A stretch of 64,000 bases of DNA from Cereibacter sphaeroides (GCA_003243455.1 QFQS01000003.1:372001-436000), one strand, 5' to 3'. Counted from the stretch's first letter, positions 42,248 to 51,335 are shown. Program-made: numbers and translations. The notes: generated by a model not told the origin, from the letters alone.

Positions 42248-42898
42248 TCAGGCCCTCAGACGCGAGAGAAACTCGGACAGGTCTGTCGTGTGGTGGTGGA
42301 TATGCGGCGCGGGCTGGTGGTCGGGCGCGACCAGCACGGTGCGCATACCCATCTCATGCGGCGCGGCAAGGTTGCGCGGGTCATCCTCGAACATCGCGGC
42401 GCGGGTCGGGGTCACGCCGTCGAGCGCGAAGATCGCCTCATAGGCGGCGCGTTCGGGCTTGGGGCGGAAATCGGCGCTTTCGACGCCATAGACCGCGTGG
42501 AACAGGCCCGACAGGCCGCGCGCCTCCAGCACCCGCTCGGCGTAGGGCACGCAGGCGTTGGTATAGACGATGCGGCGTCCGGGCAGGGCGGCAATGCGCG
42601 AGGCCAGCAGCGGATCGGGCAGAAGCGCGTCGAAAGAGATGTCATGCACCTCATTCAGGTAGGGGCCGGGATCGACGCCATGTTCCTGCATCAGCCCGGC
42701 CAGCGTGGTGCCATAGGTCGTCCAGTAATGGCGGCGCAGCCGGTCGGCCTCGGCCCGTTCCACCGACAGGGCCTGCATCACCCAGGTGGTCATCCGCACC
42801 TCGATCTGGTCGAAAAGCCGGGCGGAGGGCGGGTACAGCGTATTGTCCAGGTCAAAGACCCAGGTTTCGACATGCGCGAAGGCGGTGGCGGTTGTCAT
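42248..42898 (-). CDS. HAD superfamily pyrimidine 5'-nucleotidase-like phosphatase
   Basis: This protein has 216 residues. Motif I is WVFDLDNTLYPP, motif II reads IVYTNACVPYAERVL, motif III uses FRPKPERAAYEAI, and motif IV is AMFEDDPRNL. This pattern matches the SDT1/pyrimidine 5'-nucleotidase group, which dephosphorylates UMP/CMP or related small phosphates. It is followed by the small membrane-protein gene. Confidence 0.88.
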   Translation of the reverse strand: MTTATAFAHVETWVFDLDNTLYPPSARLFDQIEVRMTTWVMQALSVERAEADRLRRHYWTTYGTTLAGLMQEHGVDPGPYLNEVHDISFDALLPDPLLASRIAALPGRRIVYTNACVPYAERVLEARGLSGLFHAVYGVESADFRPKPERAAYEAIFALDGVTPTRAAMFEDDPRNLAAPHEMGMRTVLVAPDHQPAPHIHHHTTDLSEFLSRLRA

Positions 42899-43050
42899 GC
42901 CCCGTCCCTAACCCCTCATCCGGTCGGGATCAATTCACGAGCCTGCGGCAATTTCCGCATCGACCGTTGCGAAAGCGGTTTCCCCCTTGCGCGGATTGGC
43001 ATTTACTCTGCCGCGGGAGACGGGGCGCGACAGGGAAGGGACCGCACAGC

Positions 43051-43686
43051 GTGCAAAAGGACGCCTATATGCTGATCCTCGAGGCAATCGAGGCCGGGGT
43101 TTTCAAACCCGGCGACCGGCTGGTCGAATCGGAACTGGCCGAGCGGTTCGGCGTGTCGCGCACGCCGGTGCGCGAGGCTTTGCAGCGGTTGGAGACCCAG
43201 TCGATGCTGACGCGCGACGGGCGCAGCCTGATCGTCGCCTCGCTGGACCATACGCAACTGGCCGAGCTTTACGTCGTGCGGGCCGAGCTTGAGGGGTTGG
43301 CCGCACGGCTGGCGGCGCGGCATGCCTCGGAAGAGGAGATCCGGGTGCTTGCAGGGATGGTGGCCGATGACATGCGCCTGCAGGGCGGTGATCCGCGCGC
43401 GCTGGCGCGGGCCAACAAGCGCTTCCATCGCCAGATTCACTTGGCCTCGCACAACCGGTTCCTGATCCAGCAGCTTGACCTCGTTCAGCGGTCGATGGCG
43501 CTCATGGCGACGACCAGCTTTGCCGCAGAGGGACGGGACGAGGTGGCGCTGGCCGAGCATGGAGCCATCGTCGCGGCCATCGGCGCAAGGGATGGCGACG
43601 CCGCCGATCAGGCGCTGAAAACCCATATCTCCAAGGCCTTCGAGACACGGCTGCGGGTCGATGCGGGCGAGCTGAAGCTCAGATAG
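43051..43686 (+). CDS. GntR family (FCD domain) transcriptional regulator
   Basis: This protein has 211 residues. The N-terminal winged helix has VFKPGDRLVESELAERFGVSRTPVREALQRLE; the C-terminal FCD-type ligand domain includes ANKRFHRQIHLASHN and AEHGAIVAAI. GTG 43051 retains the first helix; ATG 43069 is an alternative with AAAGGA nearby. Its 3' end overlaps the convergent glycosyltransferase gene by 8 nt. The target is unknown. Confidence 0.9.
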   Translation: MQKDAYMLILEAIEAGVFKPGDRLVESELAERFGVSRTPVREALQRLETQSMLTRDGRSLIVASLDHTQLAELYVVRAELEGLAARLAARHASEEEIRVLAGMVADDMRLQGGDPRALARANKRFHRQIHLASHNRFLIQQLDLVQRSMALMATTSFAAEGRDEVALAEHGAIVAAIGARDGDAADQALKTHISKAFETRLRVDAGELKLR

Positions 43687-45571
43687 CGGGGTCGTGTTTG
43701 CCGTGCTGGGTCTTGTCCCAGTAGAACGGGCGGAACACCAGTTCCCACAGAGCCTTGACGGCGGCGAGCGTCGCCAGCGCGTGGTAGAACCCCAGCGTCA
43801 GCAGCCAGAGCGGGTTCATCGGTCGCGCCCGGCGCTTTAACGCGATGTAGCCGAGCGTCAGGTTGATCGCAGCGCTGGCCAGGAACATGCCGACCAGCGC
43901 CAGCAGCAGCGGCCAGGGCAGCACCGCCGCCAGCGGATGCGGCAGGCCGAGCGTCAATAACCAGAAGCTGATCAGCGCGGGCACGGTCAGGGCGTGCAGG
44001 ACGGAACCCAGGATCAGCACCTGAAACGCCACGAAACGGCGAGGGCCAAGGTCATGCCACAGCTGTCGGGGTGAGCGCATATGCAGCCGCCACGTCATCA
44101 TGTAGCCCTTGATCCAGCGTGACCGCTGGCGGACCCAAGGCAGCGGGCGGCAGTTCGCCTCTTCCTCGGTCGTCGTCTCGATCACCTCGGTGCGGTAGCC
44201 CTGGCGGTAAAGGCGGATGCCAAGGTCGGCGTCCTCGGTAACGTTATGGGCGTCCCAGGCGCCCAGTTGTTCCAGTGCCTTGCGGCGGAAGAAAAGCGTG
44301 GTGCCGCCAAGCGGGATCGGCAGGCCAAGACGCTCCAGCCCCGGCAGGATGACGCGGAACCAGCTGGCGTATTCCATGGTGAAACAGCGCGCCATCCAGT
44401 TGGTCGCGGGGTTGTAGAAGTCGAGCGCACCTTGCAGGCAGGCGACCTCTGCCCCCCGCTGGTGAAAGCGGTGCACGACATCGCGGATCTGGCCGGGGGC
44501 GGGAGCATCCTCGGCATCGTAGACGCCGACGATGCTGCCGCGACAGAAGGATAGCGCATGGTTCAGCGCGCGTGGCTTGGTCTTGAGGCTGCCGTGCGGC
44601 ACGACGATGACCCGCATCCAGGGCGGCAGGCCCGAGTTGGCCAGCGCGCGGCGGGTGGCGTGGTCGTCCTCTTCGACCGCAAGGATGACCTCCAGAAGGT
44701 TGCGCGGATAGTCGATGCGGCCCAGGCGGCGGACAAGGCGGGGGGCGATGTCGGCCTCTTTATACAAGGCGACGATCAGCGAGACGACGGGCAGATGCGC
44801 AATCGCCGCCGGTGGTGCTGCTGGCGAGGTGGGGCGCAGAGCCGCGAAAAGGGCGAGGGTTTTCATGCCCATGCTGGCCAGCATCGCGGTCAGCGCGACG
44901 AGGGTGATCAGCCCGAACACACCGCCGGGAAGTACCATCGCAGCCATCGCCGCTGCGGCGAAGATCACGCCGACGCCACCCGGCCTTGCGGGCAGGCTGC
45001 GGCAGCTCAGCTCTTCCGGCGTGCGGCTCAGGGCGGCCTTGCCAAGCGCGGAGTATCGCAGGCCCTGCAGCGCTGTCTCGATCCGGTGGCGAGGGGCGAG
45101 GGCAAAGGTCACAAGGCCAAAGACCTGCTCAATCCGCGCGCGGTGGCGCAGGATGCTTTCAGGCCGGTCGGTCAGCACGACCGTGACCCCACCCGGCGCG
45201 CGCCACGGCAAGAGGCCGTGCTTCAGGCATTCTAGGACTCCGAGACGATCTATCAGCCGGATATCGGGGGTGTCGATGATCGGATCGACGAAGGTCAGCC
45301 CGTGCCATGCCGCGCGCGCTTTGGTGAAGGCGGGTTCGCTGGCGATTCCCTGCGCCAGCAAGGTCGCACCGAGGTCAGAGGGCCTGCCCGCCTGTTCCGC
45401 CAGCATATGCACCAGACCATCGGGCGAGATCGCCCCTTGTTCCAAGAGGAACAGCGCAAAAGCCCCGCCCTCGACCCGCTTCCGCCGGACAGGCGTCGTC
45501 TCGACCGGCAAGGCCGGCGCAGGAACCGGGCGTAGGATTGGCTGGACCAGTCGAAGCGGGACTACGGACAT
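43679..45571 (-). CDS. Membrane glycosyltransferase family 2 with N-terminal GspE-N-like domain
   Basis: This protein has 630 residues. Residues ~35-150 resemble the type II secretion GspE N-terminal/MshEN-like domain (LFLLEQGAISPDGLVHMLAEQ). Two membrane helices (~200-245) lead to a processive GT2 domain with DAED near 352, TEDADLG near 448 and QRSRWIKG near 483. Several C-terminal helices follow. The layout recalls bacterial NfrB and cellulose/exopolysaccharide synthases. It likely polymerises a surface glycan using a UDP-sugar. No export partner is adjacent. Confidence 0.87.
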   Translation of the reverse strand: MSVVPLRLVQPILRPVPAPALPVETTPVRRKRVEGGAFALFLLEQGAISPDGLVHMLAEQAGRPSDLGATLLAQGIASEPAFTKARAAWHGLTFVDPIIDTPDIRLIDRLGVLECLKHGLLPWRAPGGVTVVLTDRPESILRHRARIEQVFGLVTFALAPRHRIETALQGLRYSALGKAALSRTPEELSCRSLPARPGGVGVIFAAAAMAAMVLPGGVFGLITLVALTAMLASMGMKTLALFAALRPTSPAAPPAAIAHLPVVSLIVALYKEADIAPRLVRRLGRIDYPRNLLEVILAVEEDDHATRRALANSGLPPWMRVIVVPHGSLKTKPRALNHALSFCRGSIVGVYDAEDAPAPGQIRDVVHRFHQRGAEVACLQGALDFYNPATNWMARCFTMEYASWFRVILPGLERLGLPIPLGGTTLFFRRKALEQLGAWDAHNVTEDADLGIRLYRQGYRTEVIETTTEEEANCRPLPWVRQRSRWIKGYMMTWRLHMRSPRQLWHDLGPRRFVAFQVLILGSVLHALTVPALISFWLLTLGLPHPLAAVLPWPLLLALVGMFLASAAINLTLGYIALKRRARPMNPLWLLTLGFYHALATLAAVKALWELVFRPFYWDKTQHGKHDPAI

Positions 45572-45759
45572 GCGTTCTCGGGGTGGCGAAGGAACGCGTA
45601 AGGTTTCCCTGCCGAAGGTTAACGGGTGGTTACTATGTGGTTAACAGATGAGCGCAAAGAGGGGCGCTTGCCGGCCAAAGAGAGGGGGCGGCAGGGCCTG
45701 AAATCCGTGGATGATTGATTCTTCGGCAAAGTGGCTGGGCGTTTGCCTCGACCTGCGCG
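45572..45759. other. Intergenic border of the low-GC islet
   Basis: 188 bp separate the glycosyltransferase start from the TIR-like gene stop. GC content drops from about 45.6 kb onward. No ORF of coding character and no clear terminator are seen. It probably holds the glycosyltransferase promoter. Confidence 0.35.
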
Positions 45760-46383
45760 TTAACCAAGCGGCTTTCCTGCGGCCACCCAAGCCCTCATTT
45801 CCTCAAGGCGTTCGGAGGTGGGCAATCGCATGGCATCTTTTTCAGCATGTCCTTCGCCGAGTTTCTTTTCGATCATCCAGGCTTGAAAGGTTTCGTAGTC
45901 TGCAATGATGCGAGCTGTCCCCGGCAGATTCCGCTGTGCTTCTACTTTGAGAAAGTCCCGCGTCTTTCGTATAACTTCCTGATAGTTGTCATGGTGGGCA
46001 TCGACGTCTTGACCGGCCAAGTCTGACAACGTGCGCTTCAGCTCGTATGGGCGGCGTTCGAATATGAGAAACTTCTTCGGGCTTGGCAGATCATGGGCAG
46101 TGCGTCGGATGCCCACATCCAAGCCGAGCTCAAACGGCATGTTCATGCGCGCATATTCTTCTGCCGCCCGGCTCTGGCAGCGCGATAAGTCGTGAATCGA
46201 ATAGCGCGCCCCACGCGCGAGGCTGTAGATTTTGTCTAACCTGTTTTCACCGGCCTCCAAACTTTCCGTAGCGAGACGAGCATTCAGTCCGGCATACGTA
46301 ATGCAGAAGAGCATTGCCTCCAACAATGGGGCGTAGTCTTCATCGAATGGGCAGTTGACGAAGACATCCGTTTCGTACGGCAA
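45760..46383 (-). CDS. TIR/nucleoside deoxyribosyltransferase-like fold protein, candidate defence effector
   Basis: This protein has 207 residues. It starts with a VFVNCPFDEDY strand-loop (residues 7-17), then ARLATE (E40), ARYSIHDLS (59-67) and NMPFELGLDVG (81-91). The layout parallels nucleoside 2-deoxyribosyltransferases and TIR domains, where the FELG glutamate (E85 here) is catalytic. I remember VFINCPFD proteins as widespread but poorly characterised. The C-terminal half is helical (DLAGQDVDAHHDN). It starts 3 nt after the DUF2188 stop and lies in a low-GC islet. NAD+/nucleotide cleavage in defence is an inference. Confidence 0.72.
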   Translation of the reverse strand: MPYETDVFVNCPFDEDYAPLLEAMLFCITYAGLNARLATESLEAGENRLDKIYSLARGARYSIHDLSRCQSRAAEEYARMNMPFELGLDVGIRRTAHDLPSPKKFLIFERRPYELKRTLSDLAGQDVDAHHDNYQEVIRKTRDFLKVEAQRNLPGTARIIADYETFQAWMIEKKLGEGHAEKDAMRLPTSERLEEMRAWVAAGKPLG

Positions 46384-46386
46384 TGC

Positions 46387-46611
46387 TTATCCCTTCGGGG
46401 GGAAAGGATCGCTGCCATAGGAGTTGCGCTCACGGATACGTCCATCTCGACCATGGATGTACAGTTCCGCTCCATCGCGACGCGCCTTGTCGCGAGCTTG
46501 ATCTATGGCTTCTTGCTGAGTTCCGTAAAGGCGGGATACTTTCTCGGCGCCTGAACTCCGTACCCCCCACTTGTTACCGCGGGGCACGACGTGTTGATCC
46601 TTGTTCTTCAT
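46387..46611 (-). CDS. DUF2188 family protein
   Basis: This 74-residue protein shows the DUF2188 pattern: HVVPRGNKWGVRSSG, then TQQEAIDQARDKARRDGAELYIHGRDGRIRERNSYGSDPFPPKG. Function is unknown. GGAAGGAG lies 6 nt before the ATG. It is directly upstream of, and surely co-transcribed with, the TIR-like gene, so a regulatory, sensor or immunity role for that partner is conceivable. Confidence 0.85.
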   Translation of the reverse strand: MKNKDQHVVPRGNKWGVRSSGAEKVSRLYGTQQEAIDQARDKARRDGAELYIHGRDGRIRERNSYGSDPFPPKG

Positions 46612-46725
46612 GTCTTGCTCCTTCCCCGTCAATATACGGGCTGCGATGATGGAAACCAAGCACAGGTATCGCTGGCAGCGCGGGGAAACCTACCGATTTC
46701 GAACCCGTCTGCCACCGGGCTTAGA

Positions 46726-47895
46726 TCACACCTCTGCCCGTTCCCGCATCGCCTCGGCGAAGCGGTCGAACAGATAGTAGCTGTCCTGCGGGCCGGGGCT
46801 GGCTTCGGGGTGGTACTGGACCGAGAAGACCGGGCGGTCGGCCATGCGGATGCCGCAGTTGGAACCGTCGAACAAGCTGACATGCGTTTCGATCACGCCT
46901 TTCGGCAGGGTCTGGCTGTCCACGGTGAAGCCGTGGTTCATCGAGGTGATCTCGACCTTGCCGGTTTCCAGATCCTTCACCGGGTGGTTCGCGCCGTGGT
47001 GCCCGTGGTTCATCTTGACCGTGGTGGCGCCAAGCGCGAGGGCCAGCATCTGGTGGCCAAGGCAGATGCCGAACAGCGGCAGGTCCGCCTTCAGCACGCC
47101 CTGGATCATCGGCACCGCATATTTGCCGGTCGCCGCCGGGTCGCCGGGGCCGTTCGACAGGAAGACGCCCTGCGGGTTCAGCGCCAGTACATCCTGGGCG
47201 GTGGCGGTGGCGGGCAGGACGGTGACCTCACACCCTGATGACGCAAGGCAGCGCAGGATGTTGCGTTTCGCGCCGTAGTCGATGGCAACGACGCGGAGGC
47301 CTGCGCCGTCGCGACGCTGATAGCCCTCGGGCCAGGCCCAACGTTTTTCGTCCCAGCGGTAGCTTTGGGCGCAGGTGACGTCCTTCGCGAGGTCCAGGCC
47401 GACGAGGCCGCGCCAGGCGCGGGCCCTTGCGACCAGGGCTGCGATGTCGAACTTGCCTTCGGGATCATGGGCCAGCGCCACATGCGGGGCGCCCTGCTGG
47501 CGGATGGCGCGGGTCAGGCGGCGCGTGTCGATGCCGCCCATGCCGATGCGGCCCTTTGAGGCGAGCCAATCGACCAGATTGCCGGTCGAACGCCAGTTCG
47601 ACGGATCGGTCGGGTCCCATTTCACCACCATTCCGGCAGCGACCGGATCGGCGGATTCGTCATCCTGATCCGTGACGCCAACGTTGCCGACATGGGGAAA
47701 GGTAAAGGTCACGACCTGCCCCGCATAAGAGGGGTCTGTCATGATTTCCTGATAGCCGGTCATTGCGGTGTTGAAGACAAGCTCGGCCACAGTCTCGCCC
47801 GTGGCGCCGAAACCCTGGCCGTAAAAGATCGTGCCGTCTGCCAGCGCAAGGCAGGCAGTAGGGCGGGTGCCGGGCTGTTGGCTGGCGGCGGACAT
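46726..47895 (-). CDS. carA: Carbamoyl-phosphate synthase small subunit
   Basis: This 389-residue glutaminase subunit feeds ammonia to CarB for arginine and pyrimidine synthesis. The N-terminal domain has GYQEIMTDPSYAGQVVTFTFPHVGN. The class I amidotransferase domain has the nucleophile elbow FGICLGHQMLALALG and the QYHPEASPGPQD triad segment. AAGGGGAG precedes the ATG. carB is not adjacent, and divergence from the yqeY-like gene is usual in this lineage as I recall. Confidence 0.96.
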   Translation of the reverse strand: MSAASQQPGTRPTACLALADGTIFYGQGFGATGETVAELVFNTAMTGYQEIMTDPSYAGQVVTFTFPHVGNVGVTDQDDESADPVAAGMVVKWDPTDPSNWRSTGNLVDWLASKGRIGMGGIDTRRLTRAIRQQGAPHVALAHDPEGKFDIAALVARARAWRGLVGLDLAKDVTCAQSYRWDEKRWAWPEGYQRRDGAGLRVVAIDYGAKRNILRCLASSGCEVTVLPATATAQDVLALNPQGVFLSNGPGDPAATGKYAVPMIQGVLKADLPLFGICLGHQMLALALGATTVKMNHGHHGANHPVKDLETGKVEITSMNHGFTVDSQTLPKGVIETHVSLFDGSNCGIRMADRPVFSVQYHPEASPGPQDSYYLFDRFAEAMRERAEV

Positions 47896-48076
47896 GGCGC
47901 GACTCCCCTTTGGATAAACGGCCGGAAACTATGACTTGCGGCGGGTGGGGTCAAGGTGCCGGAGGAAATGTCTTTTCTTTTCAGAACAATATCTTGGGCC
48001 TTTGGCGCGCGATTGTGTTGTTTGACCGCAGCATGTATGGTCGCCACTTCGGACAGGCATGGGGATGCGATTACCG

Positions 48077-48535
48077 ATGGATATGCGCGAGCGGCTGCAA
48101 GCGGCGTTGAAGGATGCGATGCGCGCCAAGGAGGCGGCGCGGCTTTCGACGCTGCGCCTGATCAACGCGGCGATCAAGGACCGAGACATCGCGGCACGCG
48201 GCGATGGCGAGGATCAGGGGGTGTCGGATGCCGATATTCTTGGAATTCTCGGCAAGATGGTCAAGCAGCGCCAGGAAAGCGCGCGGGCCTATGAGACGGG
48301 CGCGCGGATCGACCTAGCCGAAAAGGAACTGGCCGAAATCAAGGTGATAGAGGAATTCCTGCCGCGCCAGCTGGATGAGGCCGAGGTGAAGGCCGCGATC
48401 ACGGCCGCCATTGCCGAGGCCGGTGCGACGAGCATCCGCGACATGGGCAAGGTCATGGGTGTGCTGAAAGGCAAATACACCGGGCAGATGGATTTCGGGG
48501 CCGTCGGTCCGCGGATCAAGGAAATGCTGGGGTAG
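48077..48535 (+). CDS. GatB/YqeY domain protein
   Basis: This protein of about 152 residues resembles the C-terminal tail of GatB: MRERLQAALKDAMRAKEAARLSTLRLINAAIKD, then EFLPRQLDEAEVKAAI and MGKVMGVLKGKYTGQMDFGAVGP. YqeY proteins are thought to bind tRNA, but their role is unsettled. The start is uncertain; ATGs at 48059, 48065, 48077 and 48083 are in frame, and the family usually begins near MRERL. Confidence 0.88.
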   Translation: MDMRERLQAALKDAMRAKEAARLSTLRLINAAIKDRDIAARGDGEDQGVSDADILGILGKMVKQRQESARAYETGARIDLAEKELAEIKVIEEFLPRQLDEAEVKAAITAAIAEAGATSIRDMGKVMGVLKGKYTGQMDFGAVGPRIKEMLG

Positions 48536-48567
48536 GTTTGCCGGGCGGCTGGATCCGTTATGGGTTC

Positions 48568-48836
48568 GGTATGGCTTTGGTATGTAGAGTGAAACTGTCA
48601 GAGTAATCAGACAGGCGCGTCAGGTCAGTCCGGGCTGGACCAGAAACGCGACCCGCGTTTCCCCGCCTCCAGCGCAGCGTCGCTCCGGGGACCGCTTGTG
48701 CAGAGAGACGACAGAGGTAGGGGTCCGCCGATGGTGGGGCGGGCGATGCCCGTGGCTTTGGGTCACCGGCCTACTGCAAGCCGGATGGCATCGCATGGCG
48801 AAGTCACCTGCCTTCGCCAGACCGGGCGCGGGCATT
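48568..48836 (+). repeat. Dispersed structured intergenic repeat, copy C
   Basis: This is the longest and most complete copy. It runs from GGTATGGCTTTGGTATG (48568) through AAACGCG-ACC-CGCGTTT (48644-48660), a GGGGCGGGCGATG block, GTGGCTTTGGGTCAC, and GGCGAAG...CTTCGCC. It fills the 307-bp gap, and its right end is about 7 nt from the stop of the methyltransferase gene at 48843. No ORF of coding character lies in it. Confidence 0.78.
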
Positions 48837-48842
48837 GCACCT

Positions 48843-49907
48843 TTAGCCCGCAGCTTCCAGCACCATGGTGAACGGCCCATCCGCCGCGCGGCGCACATGG
48901 GCGAAACCGCCGGAGCGGATCACCTCGGTCAGTTTGGCCTCGCCCGCCTGTGCGCCAAGCGCCTCGCCTACTTCCTGGTCCAGCGAGGTCGGAACGCAGA
49001 TCATGGTCGAGGCGCTGTAGTAGAGGCGGCCGACGGGGTTCATGTTGTCCTTCGCCGCATCGCCTGCCATCGGCTCGACCACCATCCAGACGCCGCCCGG
49101 TTTCAGCATGCGGTGCATGCTGGCGGCGCATCCCCTCGGGTCACCCATGTCGTGCAGGCAGTCGAAGGTTGTGACCAGATCGAAGTCGCGGTCCTTGATG
49201 TCCTTGGCCAGCGCGACCTCGAAGCTGACCCGGTCGCCCAGCCCATGCGCCCTGGCGTGGCGGCGCGCCTCTTGCACCGAGGGTTCGTGGAAGTCGTAGC
49301 CGACAAAGCGGCTTTTCGGAAAAGCCTCGGCCATCAGCAGGGTCGAAAAGCCGACGCCGCAGCCCACATCGGCGACCTTTGCCCCCGCCTTCAGCCGGTC
49401 GGCAACTCCGTTCAGCGCAGGTATCCAGTTCTGGACGATGTTGTTGACATAGCCGGGGCGGAAGAACGCGCCGGTCGCGCAGAACAGGCAGCCTGCAGTG
49501 TCGCCCCAGCGCACGCCCTGACCCGTGCGGAAGGCGCGTTCGACCTTGGGTTCGCCCTCGATCATCGCGGCCACAAGGTCAAAGGCACCGGCGAGGTAGA
49601 CGGGGCTGTCGCGGTTGACGAAGATCATCGCCTGTTCGGGAGAGATGCTGAATGTCTCGACCTTTTCATCGTGGTCGATATAGCCGCTCGCCGCCTGACC
49701 CAGCGCCCATTCCCGGACGTAGCGTTCGGTCAGCCCGCCCGACCTGGCGGCAAGCTGTGTCGCGGTCATGGGGCCGTCGCGCGAAAGGGTGTCGTACAGG
49801 CCGAGTCGCAGGCCGATGCGGACATTCGGCACGCTGAAGGCACCCCCAAGGTCGCCCAACATCTTGCCAATGAATTCATTAAGCCTGGTTTCATCGAGAA
49901 CAGCCAT
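48843..49907 (-). CDS. Class I SAM-dependent methyltransferase with N-terminal winged helix
   Basis: This protein has 354 residues. Residues ~1-90 form a winged-helix dimerisation domain (GLRLGLYDTLSRDGPMTATQLAARSGGLTERYVREWAL). Residues ~170-300 are a Rossmann methyltransferase with VADVGCGVGFSTLLMAEAFP, VTTFDCLHDMGDP and MLKPGGVWMVVEP. The layout resembles mycobacterial Rv2258c-like enzymes. The substrate is unknown. GGAGGG is 6 nt upstream of the ATG. Repeat copy C follows the stop at once. Confidence 0.88.
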   Translation of the reverse strand: MAVLDETRLNEFIGKMLGDLGGAFSVPNVRIGLRLGLYDTLSRDGPMTATQLAARSGGLTERYVREWALGQAASGYIDHDEKVETFSISPEQAMIFVNRDSPVYLAGAFDLVAAMIEGEPKVERAFRTGQGVRWGDTAGCLFCATGAFFRPGYVNNIVQNWIPALNGVADRLKAGAKVADVGCGVGFSTLLMAEAFPKSRFVGYDFHEPSVQEARRHARAHGLGDRVSFEVALAKDIKDRDFDLVTTFDCLHDMGDPRGCAASMHRMLKPGGVWMVVEPMAGDAAKDNMNPVGRLYYSASTMICVPTSLDQEVGEALGAQAGEAKLTEVIRSGGFAHVRRAADGPFTMVLEAAG

Positions 49908-49972
49908 CGCAGCACCCTCCCTCGATGCTGAAAGGCTACCACAAAAGGTGGCGAATGTCGATGAATGCGCCC

Positions 49973-51136
49973 TCAGGCGGGTTTTGAGCGGATGAGGGTG
50001 GCGATGTGGGACAGGGCGATTGAGACGATGATGAACGCCACCGCCGCCAGCGCCTGATCTGGGGTGGGGCCGTTAGTCACGAGCAGACCCCCGGTGGCGG
50101 AACCCACGGATTGGCCGAGGTAGACGAAGGAGGTGTTGAGCGCGACGGTCGCCGAGGCGAGCGGCGGGGCGAGCGAGACGAGGCGGCCCTGTTGCAGCGA
50201 GTTTGCGGGGAAACCGCCGAACTGCCACATCAGCATCGCCGGTATGAAGGCGCGGATGTCGCCCCAGCCGATCCAGACCAGCGCCACCCCGGCGGCGAGC
50301 ATCACCAGCGCCCAGAAGATGCAGCGCTCTTGCCCCAGCGTTGCGGCAAAACGCGCGGCGGCCATGCTGCCGAGCACGCCTGCAACGCCGCCGAACATCA
50401 GCAGAAGCGCGATATGCTGCGGGTCCAGCCCATAGACGCCCGACAGGATCGGCGAGATATAGGTGAAAAGCACGAACTGCCCGGACATGGCGAACATCGT
50501 GACGGCCAGAACGGTCATCAGCCGCAGGTCGCCCAGCACGCGCAGCCACGAGGAAAGCTGAAGCGGAACCACGCGCAGCCCTGCGGGCAGGACCATCCAG
50601 ACCATGATCGCGCCGATGCCAGACAGGCCCGCCATCAAAAGGAACGTCGCGCGCCAGCCGATGATGGACCCCAGCACGGTACCGGCGGGAATGCCAAGGA
50701 CAGAGGCCAGCGACCAGCCGATGAAGATGAAGGCGATGGCCGATCCGCGCCGTTCGGGCGAAACCAGCAGACCCACGGTGGCGGCGGCCTGCGGCGTGAA
50801 GATTGCCGCCCCGGCTACGGTCAGGGCGCGCAGCGCGAGCAAAAGGCGGAAATCCTGCGTCACCGCCGCCGCCGCATGGCCCACGACATAGCAGACGAGC
50901 GCCGCCACCAGCAGCAGGCGGCGGTCGATATGCGAGGTGCTGGCGGCCAGAAGCGGCGCGCCAAAGCCCACGACAAGGCCGCCCACCGTCATCATCAGGC
51001 CGGCGCGCGAGGCGGGGATCGAAAGCTCGGACATGAAGGCGGTCAGCATGCCCGCGGGCAAGAGGACGCCGGTGCCGATGATCAGGTTTCCGAACAGCAG
51101 AACCCAGAGTGCGCGCTGCGATTTCTGCCCGGTCAT
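49973..51136 (-). CDS. MFS transporter (drug/arabinose-exporter type)
   Basis: This 387-residue protein has 12 helices. LLPAGMLTAFMSELSIPASRAGLMMTVGG, RRGSAIAFIFIGWSLASVLGIPAGTVLG and the TAFM segments fit the DHA1 arabinose-efflux/chloramphenicol-resistance group. The substrate is unknown. ATG 51136 is chosen; the longer frame to 51286 has low-complexity sequence ahead of the first helix. No regulator is adjacent. Confidence 0.88.
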   Translation of the reverse strand: MTGQKSQRALWVLLFGNLIIGTGVLLPAGMLTAFMSELSIPASRAGLMMTVGGLVVGFGAPLLAASTSHIDRRLLLVAALVCYVVGHAAAAVTQDFRLLLALRALTVAGAAIFTPQAAATVGLLVSPERRGSAIAFIFIGWSLASVLGIPAGTVLGSIIGWRATFLLMAGLSGIGAIMVWMVLPAGLRVVPLQLSSWLRVLGDLRLMTVLAVTMFAMSGQFVLFTYISPILSGVYGLDPQHIALLLMFGGVAGVLGSMAAARFAATLGQERCIFWALVMLAAGVALVWIGWGDIRAFIPAMLMWQFGGFPANSLQQGRLVSLAPPLASATVALNTSFVYLGQSVGSATGGLLVTNGPTPDQALAAVAFIIVSIALSHIATLIRSKPA

Positions 51137-51335
51137 GGCCTGCCTTGCTGCCCTTTGCGCCCGTTGGTCTGGACCCCGTCCGGGGCGGGGATCGCCGGTC
51201 GTCGCACCGGCGAGGTTGGAGAAGATGAACGCGCGGGAGGCCGGGCCTGTTGCCCTTTGCCGATCCGCCGGCGGCAAAGAGCACATGGGGTGCCGGAACT
51301 GTCAACCCCCGCCGTCGTAACGGCGGGGGCGAGGG

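Noticed and set aside
42229..43686. 485-residue + strand ORF leading into the GntR gene
   Set aside because: The upstream ~270 codons are the antisense of the HAD phosphatase gene; the GntR protein starts near 43051.
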